In this document: piece by piece, positions 53,601 to 63,245 of the stretch | How positions within the stretch are numbered: the first letter of the stretch is position 1 | Layout of the letters: each line of letters begins with the position of its first letter | Source of the DNA: Comamonas antarctica | Lineage (GTDB): Bacteria; Pseudomonadota; Gammaproteobacteria; Burkholderiales; Burkholderiaceae_C | Assembly (NCBI RefSeq): GCF_013363755.1 | Contig: NZ_CP054840.1 | Coordinates: forward strand, 4,062,001 to 4,126,000 | Direction: 5' to 3' | Length of the DNA stretch: 64,000 bases | Made by a program: the position numbers and the translations under genes | The notes under the pieces: model-generated | The model's database searches: none | The model's input: the letters and a program-made list of their open reading frames with translations, nothing else | What the model was told of the DNA's origin: nothing

Positions 53601-54750
53601 GCAACTGCTCCATCAACGCCTCGACCTGCTGGAAATGCGCCTGCCAGGTGGGCAGCGCCAAGCCGCCCATCTTGCGGCACTGACCGCGCCGCATCTCGCT
53701 GTGCGGCTGTGCGTATTCCACCACCAGCTGCGCCCAGCGGCGCCCGTCGAGCGGATCGGCATATTCGGGGATGTCGCCAGCGATTTCACGGAAAGCCGGC
53801 AGATCGCTGGCAATGACCGGCACGCCCAGCGCCAGGGCCTCGGCCAGCGGCATGCCGTAGCCTTCGGCAAACGTGGGAAACAGCAGCGCCTGCGAATGGC
53901 CCAGCCAGGTCGCCAGTTCGGCATCGCTGCAGCCGGCCTGCTGGAAGACAAACCCCTTGAGCACCTCGCAGCGCTCGAGCATGTCCATCACGTTGTCGCA
54001 GAGCCAGCCGCGCTGGCCCACGATCACCAGCCGCGGCGCCGCCTCGCCCAGGCGCTCGATCAGCTGGCGCCACAGCTGCAGCATCAGCCAGTGGTTCTTG
54101 CGCGGCTCGATGGTGCCCAGCATCACGAAGTAGGGCGCCTCCATCGGTCGCTGGGGCGCCGGCGCGGGCAGCTGCGCCGGCGCCAGCAGGGCGACCGCGG
54201 TGGCGGGCAGGGGCATGCCCGACGACTGGGCATAGGCCGCGAACTCGGCCAGCGTCGCCGCCGAATTGGCAATGACGCCATGGCCGGTGCGCAGCATGGT
54301 GTTCATGCGCACGCCATGGCGGCCGGTCTCGCCGGGCCGGCAGTATTCGGGATGCGACACCGGAATCAGGTCATGCACGAAATACAGCGGCTTGAGCGCC
54401 GAACGCTGCAGGAACTGCGCGTACTGCGGCTTTTCCAGGCCGTTGTGCCCGGTGTTGAAGAAAAAGCGTGGCCGCGAAAATTGCCGCCCCACGCTGCGTA
54501 CAAATGCCTTGGCCACGGCGCGCCGCACCAGGGCATTGAAGCCGTGCCCCGGTTTCGGCAGCGCCGCGAAAAGCCGCTCCGAGTCCGCCTCGGACAGCTC
54601 TATCCACTGCCCGGCAAAACGCACCAGTGCCGTCGCACGGTCGCCAAAGTGGCGCACGTATTCCAGGCTCACGCGGTCCACGCCCGTGGGCAGGCGGCCT
54701 TGCATGGCCCTGTCCACCAGGCGGGTCACATCGATCAATGACTCACGCAT
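53581..54750 (-). CDS. GT4-type glycosyltransferase
   Basis: A 389-residue retaining glycosyltransferase of GT-B fold. It begins MRESLIDVTRLVDRAMQGRLPTGVDRVSLEYVRHFG, like bacterial mannosyl/rhamnosyltransferases, and has FVMLGTIEPRKNHWLMLQLW, LVIVGQRGWL, and the donor-binding EX7E segment PTFAEGYGMPLAEALALGVPVIASDL. ATG 54750 has GGAGG eight bases upstream. It lies between kpsC and the outer-membrane export gene in a minus-strand run, so it should add a repeat-unit or linker sugar. The donor is probably GDP-mannose or GDP-6-deoxymannose given the locus. Confidence 0.88.
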   Translation of the reverse strand: MRESLIDVTRLVDRAMQGRLPTGVDRVSLEYVRHFGDRATALVRFAGQWIELSEADSERLFAALPKPGHGFNALVRRAVAKAFVRSVGRQFSRPRFFFNTGHNGLEKPQYAQFLQRSALKPLYFVHDLIPVSHPEYCRPGETGRHGVRMNTMLRTGHGVIANSAATLAEFAAYAQSSGMPLPATAVALLAPAQLPAPAPQRPMEAPYFVMLGTIEPRKNHWLMLQLWRQLIERLGEAAPRLVIVGQRGWLCDNVMDMLERCEVLKGFVFQQAGCSDAELATWLGHSQALLFPTFAEGYGMPLAEALALGVPVIASDLPAFREIAGDIPEYADPLDGRRWAQLVVEYAQPHSEMRRGQCRKMGGLALPTWQAHFQQVEALMEQLRVAAKP

Positions 54751-54785
54751 GGAGCCACCTCCCAACTACAAAAGCAGGCAGCAAG

Positions 54786-56000
54786 TTACCTGGTCACGCT
54801 GATGAGGTTGGCCACCGGGTAGATGGTCGAGAAGATCACGTTGAGGAACTTCTGCAGTTCGGCTGCGGGAGCATTCGAGACATACAGCAGGTCCTTGTCC
54901 TTCATCGGAAAGCTCTGCGCCACGAAGAAAGTCGCGGGGTCACGCAGATTCATTCGGTAGATGACCGGCACCTTGCCCTCGGGCGTGGTCGCCACGGTCT
55001 TGCCCTGCAGATCCAGCGCCGCGGGCGACTCGAGGCGGAAGATGAACACGCCCTGGGCATCGGCGCGCATGTCCTGCACACCCCCCACGCGCGCCAGCGC
55101 CTGCGCCAGCGAAATGCCTTGCGCCTCGAAGTTCAGTTCTTCGTTCTTGCCGGTGGCACCCAGTGCGGTGAAGCTCAAGGGCTGGAACAGCGAAGTCACG
55201 ACATCGCCGGGCTGCAGCACGATGTTCTGGCGCGGGTCGCGGATGATGGTGTCCAGCGGCAGGGCCTGCACCTGGGTGCCGCGTGTCAGCTGCAGCGTCA
55301 TCTTGTTGACCGGCTGGCGCGTGCCGCCGGCCGCGGCCAACGCGTCGAGCAGCCGTTCGCCACGCGCCGTCAGCGGCATGCGCGTGCTGTTGGCGACTTC
55401 GCCCACCACCGTGACATTGGCAGTGTTGTTGCGGATCATGCGCACCAGCACCTGCGGCTGGTTGGCCTTGCCCTTGAGGCGCTGGATGATCTCGGTCTCG
55501 ATCTGCTGCGGCGTCCGTCCGGCCGCCATGATCTGGCCTGCAAACGGAATATTGACGCTGCCGTTGCTGTTGACCATCTGCTCGGGCAGGGCCGTGACAC
55601 GTGTCGTCGAAGGGCCGCCTCGCGGGTCGATCGCACCGCTGCCAAACAGCGCCGCGGGCGGTGCTTCCCACACAGAGACTTCGATCACGTCGCCCGCGCC
55701 AATCACATAGCCGGATTGCGCCGTGGCATCAAAGACTTCCGAGAACAGGCTTTGCCGCTGGCTGGCCAGCACGCGGCGTGCGACCGTGTCATTGACTTCG
55801 ACGATCTGGATGCCCATGTCTTCGGGGTTTGCCACCGCCTCTTCGACCTGTTTTGTACTGGGACCGGAGGTGGGCAGCCAGGTGGGCGCTGTGGAGCAGG
55901 CGCTCAACACGGCCACCGCGCCTGACGCAATCAGCATGCGCAAGGTCGTGGAGCGCGCCGTGGAAGCGGCAGGTTTTGCATTCATATGTTCAGTCATCAT
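54786..56000 (-). CDS. Outer-membrane polysaccharide export (OPX) lipoprotein
   Basis: About 404 residues. Lipobox LSAC near residue 35, after a long basic N-region, then the Poly_export domain (YVIGAGDVIEVSVWEAP) and soluble ligand-binding beta-grasp domains (VTVVGEVANSTRMPL, and a second in SLAQALARVGGVQ), ending with a C-terminal segment VIFSTIYPVANLISVTR that would form the outer-membrane helix. The family (Wza, KpsD, CtrA) makes the outer-membrane channel for capsule. The start is uncertain among ATG 56000, 55997 and 55985. The inner-membrane partner (Wzc/KpsE) and ABC exporter genes are not in the window; they are expected beyond the right edge. Confidence 0.9.
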   Translation of the reverse strand: MMTEHMNAKPAASTARSTTLRMLIASGAVAVLSACSTAPTWLPTSGPSTKQVEEAVANPEDMGIQIVEVNDTVARRVLASQRQSLFSEVFDATAQSGYVIGAGDVIEVSVWEAPPAALFGSGAIDPRGGPSTTRVTALPEQMVNSNGSVNIPFAGQIMAAGRTPQQIETEIIQRLKGKANQPQVLVRMIRNNTANVTVVGEVANSTRMPLTARGERLLDALAAAGGTRQPVNKMTLQLTRGTQVQALPLDTIIRDPRQNIVLQPGDVVTSLFQPLSFTALGATGKNEELNFEAQGISLAQALARVGGVQDMRADAQGVFIFRLESPAALDLQGKTVATTPEGKVPVIYRMNLRDPATFFVAQSFPMKDKDLLYVSNAPAAELQKFLNVIFSTIYPVANLISVTR

Positions 56001-56024
56001 GTTTATCACTTGCTTCGCTGGTGG

Positions 56025-57158
56025 TCAGCTGCTCTTGCCAGCCACCTGCCGATAGACATCAATTGTCCGATCGACACAGCGGCTCCACGTAAAATTCCGC
56101 GCCTTTGCCAAGCCTGTTTCCCTGGCAGCGGCACGCCAGCCCTCATCACACAGACTGGCATGAATGCCCAGGCTCAACGCATCGATATCATCCGAATCGA
56201 CCAGCCGCGCCGCGCCCTGCGTCACCTCGGGAAGTGAAGTGAAGATGGAAGTCACCACTGGCACGCCCGAGGCCATGGCTTCAAGCACCGGCAGGCCGAA
56301 ACCTTCATAGATCGACGGGTAGACAAATGCCTGGGCACCTGCATACAGCGCGGGCAGATCGGCCTCAGGCACGAAGCCCAGATAGCGCAGCCAGCCTTGC
56401 GCCGCCAAACGTTCGATTGTCGCGTGTAACCCATCACTGAGCCAGCCCGCGCCGCCCACCAGCACCAAGGGGTATTGTTCACGCACTGCCGCGGGCAGGC
56501 TTTCATAGGCCTGCAGCAGGTTGGCAATCTTCTTGCGTGGCTCTAGTGTGGACACACACAAGGCATAGCGTTTGAAGCCCAGGCCGTAGCGCGACAGGCA
56601 TGGCTCGAGCTCAACTTCCGAGGCTGGCGCGAACTGAGGCGACACCCCCAGATGCACTGCGGTAATCTTTTCCGCGGGCCAGCCCAGAAATTCCATGACT
56701 TCGCGCCGCGTCGCCTCGGAATCTGTGATCAGATGACTTGCACGCGCCATCGACGCCTTGAAATCGCGCTCGAAGTGCCGGATGCGTTCGATGGGATGCG
56801 TTTCGGGATATTTGAATACCGACAGGTCATGCACGGTGGCCACGCCCGCCTCGGCGCAGGCCGGCAGGAAGAAGTTCGGACCGTGGAACAACCGGTCACG
56901 GCAAATGGCAGAGTTGCGCCAGTCGCGCAGCCAGCGCGGAGGCTTGACGCTGACCAAGGGCTTCTTCTTTGTCGATGCCGATGCAGGCGTCTTGAGCAGG
57001 CGTGCCGGCTCGTCTATCCAGCGCCCTCCGTGGTAAAACCGCATCTCCTGCAATTGGCCTTTCATGGGAAGCCTCTGCGCCAACTCCCAGGTATAGCGCC
57101 CGATCCCTGTGAGGTGGGGGGACAGGGCCTCCACCGACAAGACCAACTTCAAATCCAC
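56025..57158 (-). CDS. GT4-type glycosyltransferase (mannosyltransferase-like)
   Basis: A 377-residue GT-B enzyme. It opens LSVEALSPHLTGIGRYTWELAQRLP, a MtfB/mannosyltransferase-like start with the GIGRY acceptor loop; ATVHDLSVFKYPETHP and HLITDSEATRREVMEFLG precede the C-terminal lobe with CVSTLEPRKKIANLLQAYESLP and PSIYEGFGLPVLEAMASGVPVV. The start is GTG 57158, with GGAGG eight bases upstream; no ATG is present near. It is three bases from the end of the reductase gene upstream and 24 bp before the OPX gene. It probably transfers a mannose or D-rhamnose unit. Confidence 0.88.
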   Translation of the reverse strand: MDLKLVLSVEALSPHLTGIGRYTWELAQRLPMKGQLQEMRFYHGGRWIDEPARLLKTPASASTKKKPLVSVKPPRWLRDWRNSAICRDRLFHGPNFFLPACAEAGVATVHDLSVFKYPETHPIERIRHFERDFKASMARASHLITDSEATRREVMEFLGWPAEKITAVHLGVSPQFAPASEVELEPCLSRYGLGFKRYALCVSTLEPRKKIANLLQAYESLPAAVREQYPLVLVGGAGWLSDGLHATIERLAAQGWLRYLGFVPEADLPALYAGAQAFVYPSIYEGFGLPVLEAMASGVPVVTSIFTSLPEVTQGAARLVDSDDIDALSLGIHASLCDEGWRAAARETGLAKARNFTWSRCVDRTIDVYRQVAGKSS

Positions 57159-57161
57159 GCC

Positions 57162-58061
57162 TCACGCCTCCAGCATCCAGCGCAAGGTATCGCGCAATGC
57201 AATCTCCGGCACTTCGCCCACCACCGCGTCCAGCTTCGCGCGGCTGCCCACCAGTGTCTTCACTTCGTTCTGGCGCACGAACGCCGGGTTCACGCGCACC
57301 TCGAAGTCATGTCCCGAGATCTCGCGTGCCATGTTCAGCACATCATTCAACGACCATGCCTGGCCTGAGCACACGTTGAAAGTCTGGCCGACGGCAGCCG
57401 GCGCTTCAAGCAGGCGGCGGTACGATTGAACGACGTTGCGCACGTCGGAAAAATCGCGCTCCACATCGATGTTGCCCAACTCGATCAGCGGAGCGCGGCG
57501 GCGTACATGGCTGATGATCTTGGGAATCAGGAAATTGTCGGCCTGGCCCACGCCGGTGTAGTTGAACGGCCGCACCGTGATCAGCGGGAGGCGATCGGCG
57601 TAAAGACGTGCCGCATATTCCATGGCCAGCTTGCTGACGGCATAGTCATTGGCAGGCGCGGGCGGGGTGTTCTCATCGAGCACGCCACCCACGGAGTTGC
57701 CATAGACATTCGCACTGCTGGCAAGCAGCACTGCATCGAGGGGAGCGTTGGACTGGGCCAGGACTTCCAGCAGGTTGCGCGTGCCCACCAGGTTGGTGCG
57801 GTAAATGGCTTCCACATCGCCATGCGCGACGAATGCAATGGCTGCCAGATGCACCACTTTATGCGGCTGCACTTCCTGTACCACTTTCGCCAGGCTGGCA
57901 GCATCCGACAGATCGGCCGCATGCAGCGCGCTTACGCCTTCGACATTCCCAGCCGCGGCATTGCGCACCAATCCATGCACTTCATAGCCTGCGCGCTGCA
58001 GTTCCACGGCCAGGTAGCGGCCGGTAAATCCGTCCGCGCCGGTCACCAAAATCTTCTTCAT
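57162..58061 (-). CDS. NAD-dependent sugar reductase, GDP-6-deoxy-D-mannose reductase (Rmd)-like
   Basis: A 299-residue extended SDR. ILVTGADGFTGRYLAVELQ binds NAD(P), VVHLAAIAFVAHGD and SSANVYGNS follow, catalytic YAVSKLAMEY, and the Rmd-type tail RPFNYTGVGQADNFLIPKII, LGNIDVERDFSDVRNVV and TFNVCSGQAWSLNDVLNM. Rmd reduces the 4-keto intermediate made by Gmd to GDP-D-rhamnose; gmd lies in the same gene run (62196). GDP-fucose synthesis would need a different (epimerase/reductase) enzyme, which is not seen. ATG 58061 has AGAGGC upstream. Other 4-reductases of the family cannot be excluded. Confidence 0.75.
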   Translation of the reverse strand: MKKILVTGADGFTGRYLAVELQRAGYEVHGLVRNAAAGNVEGVSALHAADLSDAASLAKVVQEVQPHKVVHLAAIAFVAHGDVEAIYRTNLVGTRNLLEVLAQSNAPLDAVLLASSANVYGNSVGGVLDENTPPAPANDYAVSKLAMEYAARLYADRLPLITVRPFNYTGVGQADNFLIPKIISHVRRRAPLIELGNIDVERDFSDVRNVVQSYRRLLEAPAAVGQTFNVCSGQAWSLNDVLNMAREISGHDFEVRVNPAFVRQNEVKTLVGSRAKLDAVVGEVPEIALRDTLRWMLEA

Positions 58062-58393
58062 CAATGTGCCTCTTGCTGTGTAGTGCATGGAATCAGGCTC
58101 GGCGCCTTGGCGGCATCTAAACCCGGCCCTCTGTTCCAACTTCTGTTGTGAGTGGAAGCGTTGGAGAAAAACGTACTGTCAAAACCAACCAGAGCACATT
58201 CTTCGATATTCAGCGCGACAATCGTTCGTCCTGAGCTTGTCGAAGGATGAACGGCCAGTTCAATCGTCCGCCGAAATTATTTCCTGGAATGACCAGTTGC
58301 TCCCAAGACTCCCCTGGATGCTCATAGCACTGCGTGCGGCATTGTGCCGGCAACCCACGCGGTCCACAGGTAACAAGCACGCAACAGATGCAG
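58062..58393. other. 332-bp gap with dispersed palindromic repeat, copy 5
   Basis: Separates the Rmd-like gene from the mutase. The repeat at 58223-58254 reads CGTTCGTCCTGAGC, TTGTCGAAGGATGAACG, a near-perfect hairpin. The rest shows no gene, clear promoter or terminator. This gap may break the transcript. Confidence 0.7.
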
Positions 58394-59929
58394 TCATGCG
58401 GGCCGCCAGCCCGCCAGGACACTCAGCGCCGCAGCGTTGATCTGCGCGGCCCGCGCTGCGGTAGACGCCTCGGTATAGCAACGCAGCTCAGGCGCGTTCC
58501 CCGAAGGACGCAGATGAATCACTTCCTCATTGGCAAAGGTTGCGCGCAGCCCATCGGTGGCATCCAGTCCGATCACGGTACCCGATACCTCGCCAAACAC
58601 CTGCTCGAATGCCTGGCGCTGCTCGGCCTCGTTACCCGATTGCAGTGCAGCCAAGCGTTCCTGGCTCAATGCCGTAGGGAAATTTTGGATACGGTCGCTG
58701 CAGGTGAAACGGGGGGGCAGGGCAGCGAGCAATGCCGATACCGGGCAGGCCTTGGCCCGCGCGCTGGCCAGCACCGCCAGCATCGGCAGCACCGCATCGC
58801 GCGTGGGCAGCGGTGCGAGCTCCCGGCCTGCCGCCTGCATGGGACTCATCAGCAGGAAGCCGCCATTGGCCTCATAGCCGCAAACCCCCTGCCGGCCTTG
58901 CTTCAGCGCCGATTCCATGGCCTCGATCACATAGGGCGACCCAATGCGCGTGCGCGCCGTGTGCGCAAACCAGCCGGACTTTTCCAGCGCGGTATTGCTG
59001 CTGACCGGCGTCGCCACGCATTGCGCGTTCAGATAGTGGGCGCAGAGGATGCCCAGCACATCGCCGCGCAGCCATTCGCCATGCTCGTCGGCGATCAGGG
59101 GGCGGTCGGAGTCGCCATCCGTCGAAAGAATGGCATCCAGCTTGTGCTCGGCAGCCCATTGGCGCGCCAGCGCTACGTCTTCCGGGCGCACCGCTTCGGT
59201 GTCTACAGGAATGAAGGTGGCCGAGCGGCCCAGCACCTTGACCTCGGCACCCAGCGCTTCGCACAGCGCCACCAGAATGTCGCGCCCCACCGCCGAGTGC
59301 TGGTACACCCCCACGCGCATGCCGCTCAACGAACCGGCGCCAAAGAAGTCCACATAGCGCTGGATATAGGCGCCGGTCACATCCACAGCCTCTGGCAGTG
59401 CCTTGGGCTGGCGCAGCGCGCCAGCCTCGTCGAAATCGCCTGTACGCAGGTCGATCTGCTGGGCCTTCATGCCCGCTTCATCGGGCTTCAAAACTTCGCC
59501 CGCAACGCGATTGAATTTGATGCCGTTGCGGTCGTCGGGAATATGGCTGCCCGTCACCATCAGCGACGGGATCTTCAGCGAAAAGGCGTGAAGCGCCAGA
59601 GCCGGAGAAGGTACAAAACCACAGAACACAGCGATGCCACCCTGCGCTTCGATTGCGGCTGCGCAAGCCGCCAGAATGCGAGGCGTACTGGGGCGCAGGT
59701 CACCAGCGAGAGCCACCGATTTGCCGGGAGCGAACTCGCCCAGACTCGTCATGTGCTGCAAGAAGCCAGCCGTGTAGGCAAAGCAGACCGCATCGGTCAT
59801 GGCCACTACCGGGCCGCGGGCACCACTGGTGCCGAATGCCACGCCGCTTTGAACCATCAAATCACTGATGTTGACGGATTGCGTGGAGAGGTGTGAGCTT
59901 ACTGCAATGGTTGACATCGTGTTGTTCAT
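58394..59929 (-). CDS. Phosphomannomutase/phosphoglucomutase family enzyme
   Basis: A 511-residue alpha-D-phosphohexomutase. The phosphoserine loop reads TGSHIPDDRNGIKF (Ser near residue 122; the usual motif is TASHNP), the metal loop DGDSDRPL, the sugar-binding GYEANGG and the phosphate-binding RPSGNAPELR are all present. It should interconvert mannose-6-P and mannose-1-P, feeding GDP-mannose for gmd; no guanylyltransferase gene is seen in the window. It overlaps no neighbour; cysC lies 42 bp upstream. ATG 59929 is used; ATG 59917 is possible. Confidence 0.87.
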   Translation of the reverse strand: MNNTMSTIAVSSHLSTQSVNISDLMVQSGVAFGTSGARGPVVAMTDAVCFAYTAGFLQHMTSLGEFAPGKSVALAGDLRPSTPRILAACAAAIEAQGGIAVFCGFVPSPALALHAFSLKIPSLMVTGSHIPDDRNGIKFNRVAGEVLKPDEAGMKAQQIDLRTGDFDEAGALRQPKALPEAVDVTGAYIQRYVDFFGAGSLSGMRVGVYQHSAVGRDILVALCEALGAEVKVLGRSATFIPVDTEAVRPEDVALARQWAAEHKLDAILSTDGDSDRPLIADEHGEWLRGDVLGILCAHYLNAQCVATPVSSNTALEKSGWFAHTARTRIGSPYVIEAMESALKQGRQGVCGYEANGGFLLMSPMQAAGRELAPLPTRDAVLPMLAVLASARAKACPVSALLAALPPRFTCSDRIQNFPTALSQERLAALQSGNEAEQRQAFEQVFGEVSGTVIGLDATDGLRATFANEEVIHLRPSGNAPELRCYTEASTAARAAQINAAALSVLAGWRPA

Positions 59930-59971
59930 ATGAATTTCAAGTCAACGAATATATTTTTCACAAAGAGAATG

Positions 59972-60580
59972 CTATATATTTTCAACAATGCCACGCGATT
60001 TCAATAATTGAAGCACTTTATCAACGCATTCTTCTATCGAAGAGCTATAAGTGTCGACAAGAAGGTCTGGAGCATCTGGCTTTTCGTAAGGAGAAGAAAT
60101 GCCAGTGAAATTTTTTATTTCACCGAGCCGTGCTTTTTTGTAGAGCCCCTTGACATCTCTTTTTTCACAAATTTCTAAAGGGCAATTGCAGAAGATTTCA
60201 AGATAATCACCATGAGGCAAGATTGAGCGCACACGCTCACGATCGGACCGAAAAGGTGAAATGAAAGCTGTGAGCGTGATAACACCAGCCTCTAAGAATA
60301 ATTTCGCTGTTTCGCCTACGCGTCGAATGTTTTCAATGCGATCTTTTTCCGAAAAGCCCAGGTCACCACATAGGCCATGACGGACATTGTCTCCATCCAG
60401 CACGAACGTCCTTCTTGCTGCAATATGCAAGCGTTCCTCAACAGCATGGGCTAACGTCGACTTGCCGGAACCCGAAAGACCGGTGAACCATATCAAGGCG
60501 CTTCTATGTGAGTTCAGTTCTTCTCGCCGTCTGCGGCTAACCGTGGCTTGGTGCCACAACACGTCGGTGGATTTAAGCAT
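59972..60580 (-). CDS. cysC: Adenylylsulfate (APS) kinase CysC
   Basis: A 202-residue kinase that phosphorylates APS to PAPS, the sulfate donor for sulfotransferases. Walker [10 protein letters not shown] at residues 34-42, [22 protein letters not shown] for APS binding, [13 protein letters not shown] and the mobile-lid [22 protein letters not shown]. The length matches E. coli CysC (201). ATG 60580 overlaps the upstream sulfotransferase by 8 bp, so the two are translationally coupled. No cysD, cysN or cysH is nearby, so this copy seems dedicated to glycan sulfation rather than assimilation. The DNA is AT-richer than the window's average. Confidence 0.94.
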   Translation of the reverse strand: MLKSTDVLWHQATVSRRRREELNSHRSALIWFTGLSGSGKSTLAHAVEERLHIAARRTFVLDGDNVRHGLCGDLGFSEKDRIENIRRVGETAKLFLEAGVITLTAFISPFRSDRERVRSILPHGDYLEIFCNCPLEICEKRDVKGLYKKARLGEIKNFTGISSPYEKPDAPDLLVDTYSSSIEECVDKVLQLLKSRGIVENI

Positions 60581-62174
60581 TGGGTTCTTTGATCTCAATA
60601 GTATGCTGTGCAGCTGAAAAACCATTTTCCTCAAACCAGGCAACTGATTCTTGAACAAGTGTCAGCACCAAGATGAATGAACCTGTTTCATTGGGGGCCT
60701 CGACTCTTAGCTCTCCAGTTCGAACTGTGTTGGGCTTAAATCCACCATCCGGAATTGCGCTACGCAAGCCATTAGAAAGAAATATCTCTCCATTCGATTT
60801 CAACCAATGGTATGAAAAACTAATTGGAAGATAAGTGTCTCCTTGCCAGATGCAGTCACTGGAGTTTGATACCTCTACTTTGATGCATGTTGACTCGCCA
60901 GCTGTAAGTTGTTCTGGAGGATTTATGGCTCGGAGGAAACCAGCATGGTTGGAAACAATGGTAGGTACCAATGCGTTCTTGGTTTTTGCTACGCTGAGGG
61001 CGGCAGGAAGATAGGAATGACCGCTGAACATGTTGTCTTTGGGATGCACTACATCAAAACCGTAAAGTACATCCTGCCAGAAAACATCTTTTAATCCTTG
61101 AGGCAGTCTTTCAGAAAATGAAAGACCCGCAGTATACTTTCCAATCGGAAGATCCGCTATGACATAATGGCTAATTCGATAGTATCCAGCACCCATCAAT
61201 GGATAGCTGTGACCTAGTGCCGTGCTGGTGGTTTCGAAAGCCTTATTTCCGACGGAATCAAAAATGTGAATGCCAATTTCGAAGTTTGTCATCTCCCTGT
61301 TCAAGGAGATGTCAATGTCGAAGGTCATCAGTTGACCTGGTGTGAATTCACCGCCTTCTCGTACTGTTGCTGATGATATTCTCAGGTCGACTGTCGAAGT
61401 GTTGCGATAGTGTTTTCTCTCATGCTTGGTTAACTGGTATTTAATGAGAGATTCATTCTGAGGTGGCTCCTCTACGTCAGGGGAATTCTTCCAGGCCACT
61501 ACCATTTCAAAAAGACGAATATCAAGGCGATTGAGGGCGACAATTCTCTCACGCATATCAGACGAAAGTTCATTCATCTGAGGCCGTTGCTTTGTGATGT
61601 TAACGCCTTTTAATTTTTCAGGAGCTGAGACTCCGATCAACGTGGCGGTGTCTGAAAGAAATCCTGGAATATTATCGTAAAGGCCGACAACATCATATTG
61701 TTTTATGACGGAAAAAGCATGTTCTATCTTCTTTTCGTCGCTCTCATCTGATATTCCTCCAATACGAGAGAAATGCTCTACATATCCATTGCTGATGCGT
61801 GGATTCAGCGAAATATCTCCATTGTTAATAAACTCCAAGCAGGCTTTCCTCAAGAAAGGCAGTTGTGCATCTGTATGGTTATTAACAACGAAATATAGCC
61901 AGGATACTATTCTATCGATAGGGTCGCGAAATAGCGTGATATATTGATAACGAGGATCCAGAGTCTCGCCATATTGAAAATGGACATGCGCGCTGATTAC
62001 TGAGTATGCTCCCCCATAATTTCTTATAAGGTCTGAGTGTTCACCAATCAAGTTAGGTGTCACGCATCCTGTTCCTAGCTCAGAAATCAGCCAAGCGTTA
62101 ATTGCTTGTCCTGCCGTTTTCGGGAGATGATCAAATATCAGTCGACCCGAATAGGCCTTTTTACGGAACGTCAT
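60573..62174 (-). CDS. Sulfotransferase fused to a Wzt-C-like carbohydrate domain and an Ig-like domain
   Basis: A 533-residue, three-part protein. Residues 1-225 are a sulfotransferase of the heparan 2-O-sulfotransferase-like family: the 5'-phosphosulfate loop [10 protein letters not shown] (16-25, with K19) and the 3'-phosphate motif [12 protein letters not shown] (81-92). Residues about 260-390 ([19 protein letters not shown] to [18 protein letters not shown]) look like the C-terminal beta-sandwich of Wzt, which recognises the end of O-antigen or capsule chains. Residues about 395-533 form an Ig-like domain ([27 protein letters not shown]). It overlaps cysC, so donor and transferase are made together. 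Domain calls 2 and 3 rest on motif recognition only. Confidence 0.78.
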   Translation of the reverse strand: MTFRKKAYSGRLIFDHLPKTAGQAINAWLISELGTGCVTPNLIGEHSDLIRNYGGAYSVISAHVHFQYGETLDPRYQYITLFRDPIDRIVSWLYFVVNNHTDAQLPFLRKACLEFINNGDISLNPRISNGYVEHFSRIGGISDESDEKKIEHAFSVIKQYDVVGLYDNIPGFLSDTATLIGVSAPEKLKGVNITKQRPQMNELSSDMRERIVALNRLDIRLFEMVVAWKNSPDVEEPPQNESLIKYQLTKHERKHYRNTSTVDLRISSATVREGGEFTPGQLMTFDIDISLNREMTNFEIGIHIFDSVGNKAFETTSTALGHSYPLMGAGYYRISHYVIADLPIGKYTAGLSFSERLPQGLKDVFWQDVLYGFDVVHPKDNMFSGHSYLPAALSVAKTKNALVPTIVSNHAGFLRAINPPEQLTAGESTCIKVEVSNSSDCIWQGDTYLPISFSYHWLKSNGEIFLSNGLRSAIPDGGFKPNTVRTGELRVEAPNETGSFILVLTLVQESVAWFEENGFSAAQHTIEIKEPNA

Positions 62175-62195
62175 GTCGTCAGCAATAATTTTCGT

Positions 62196-63245
<1,050 letters not shown>

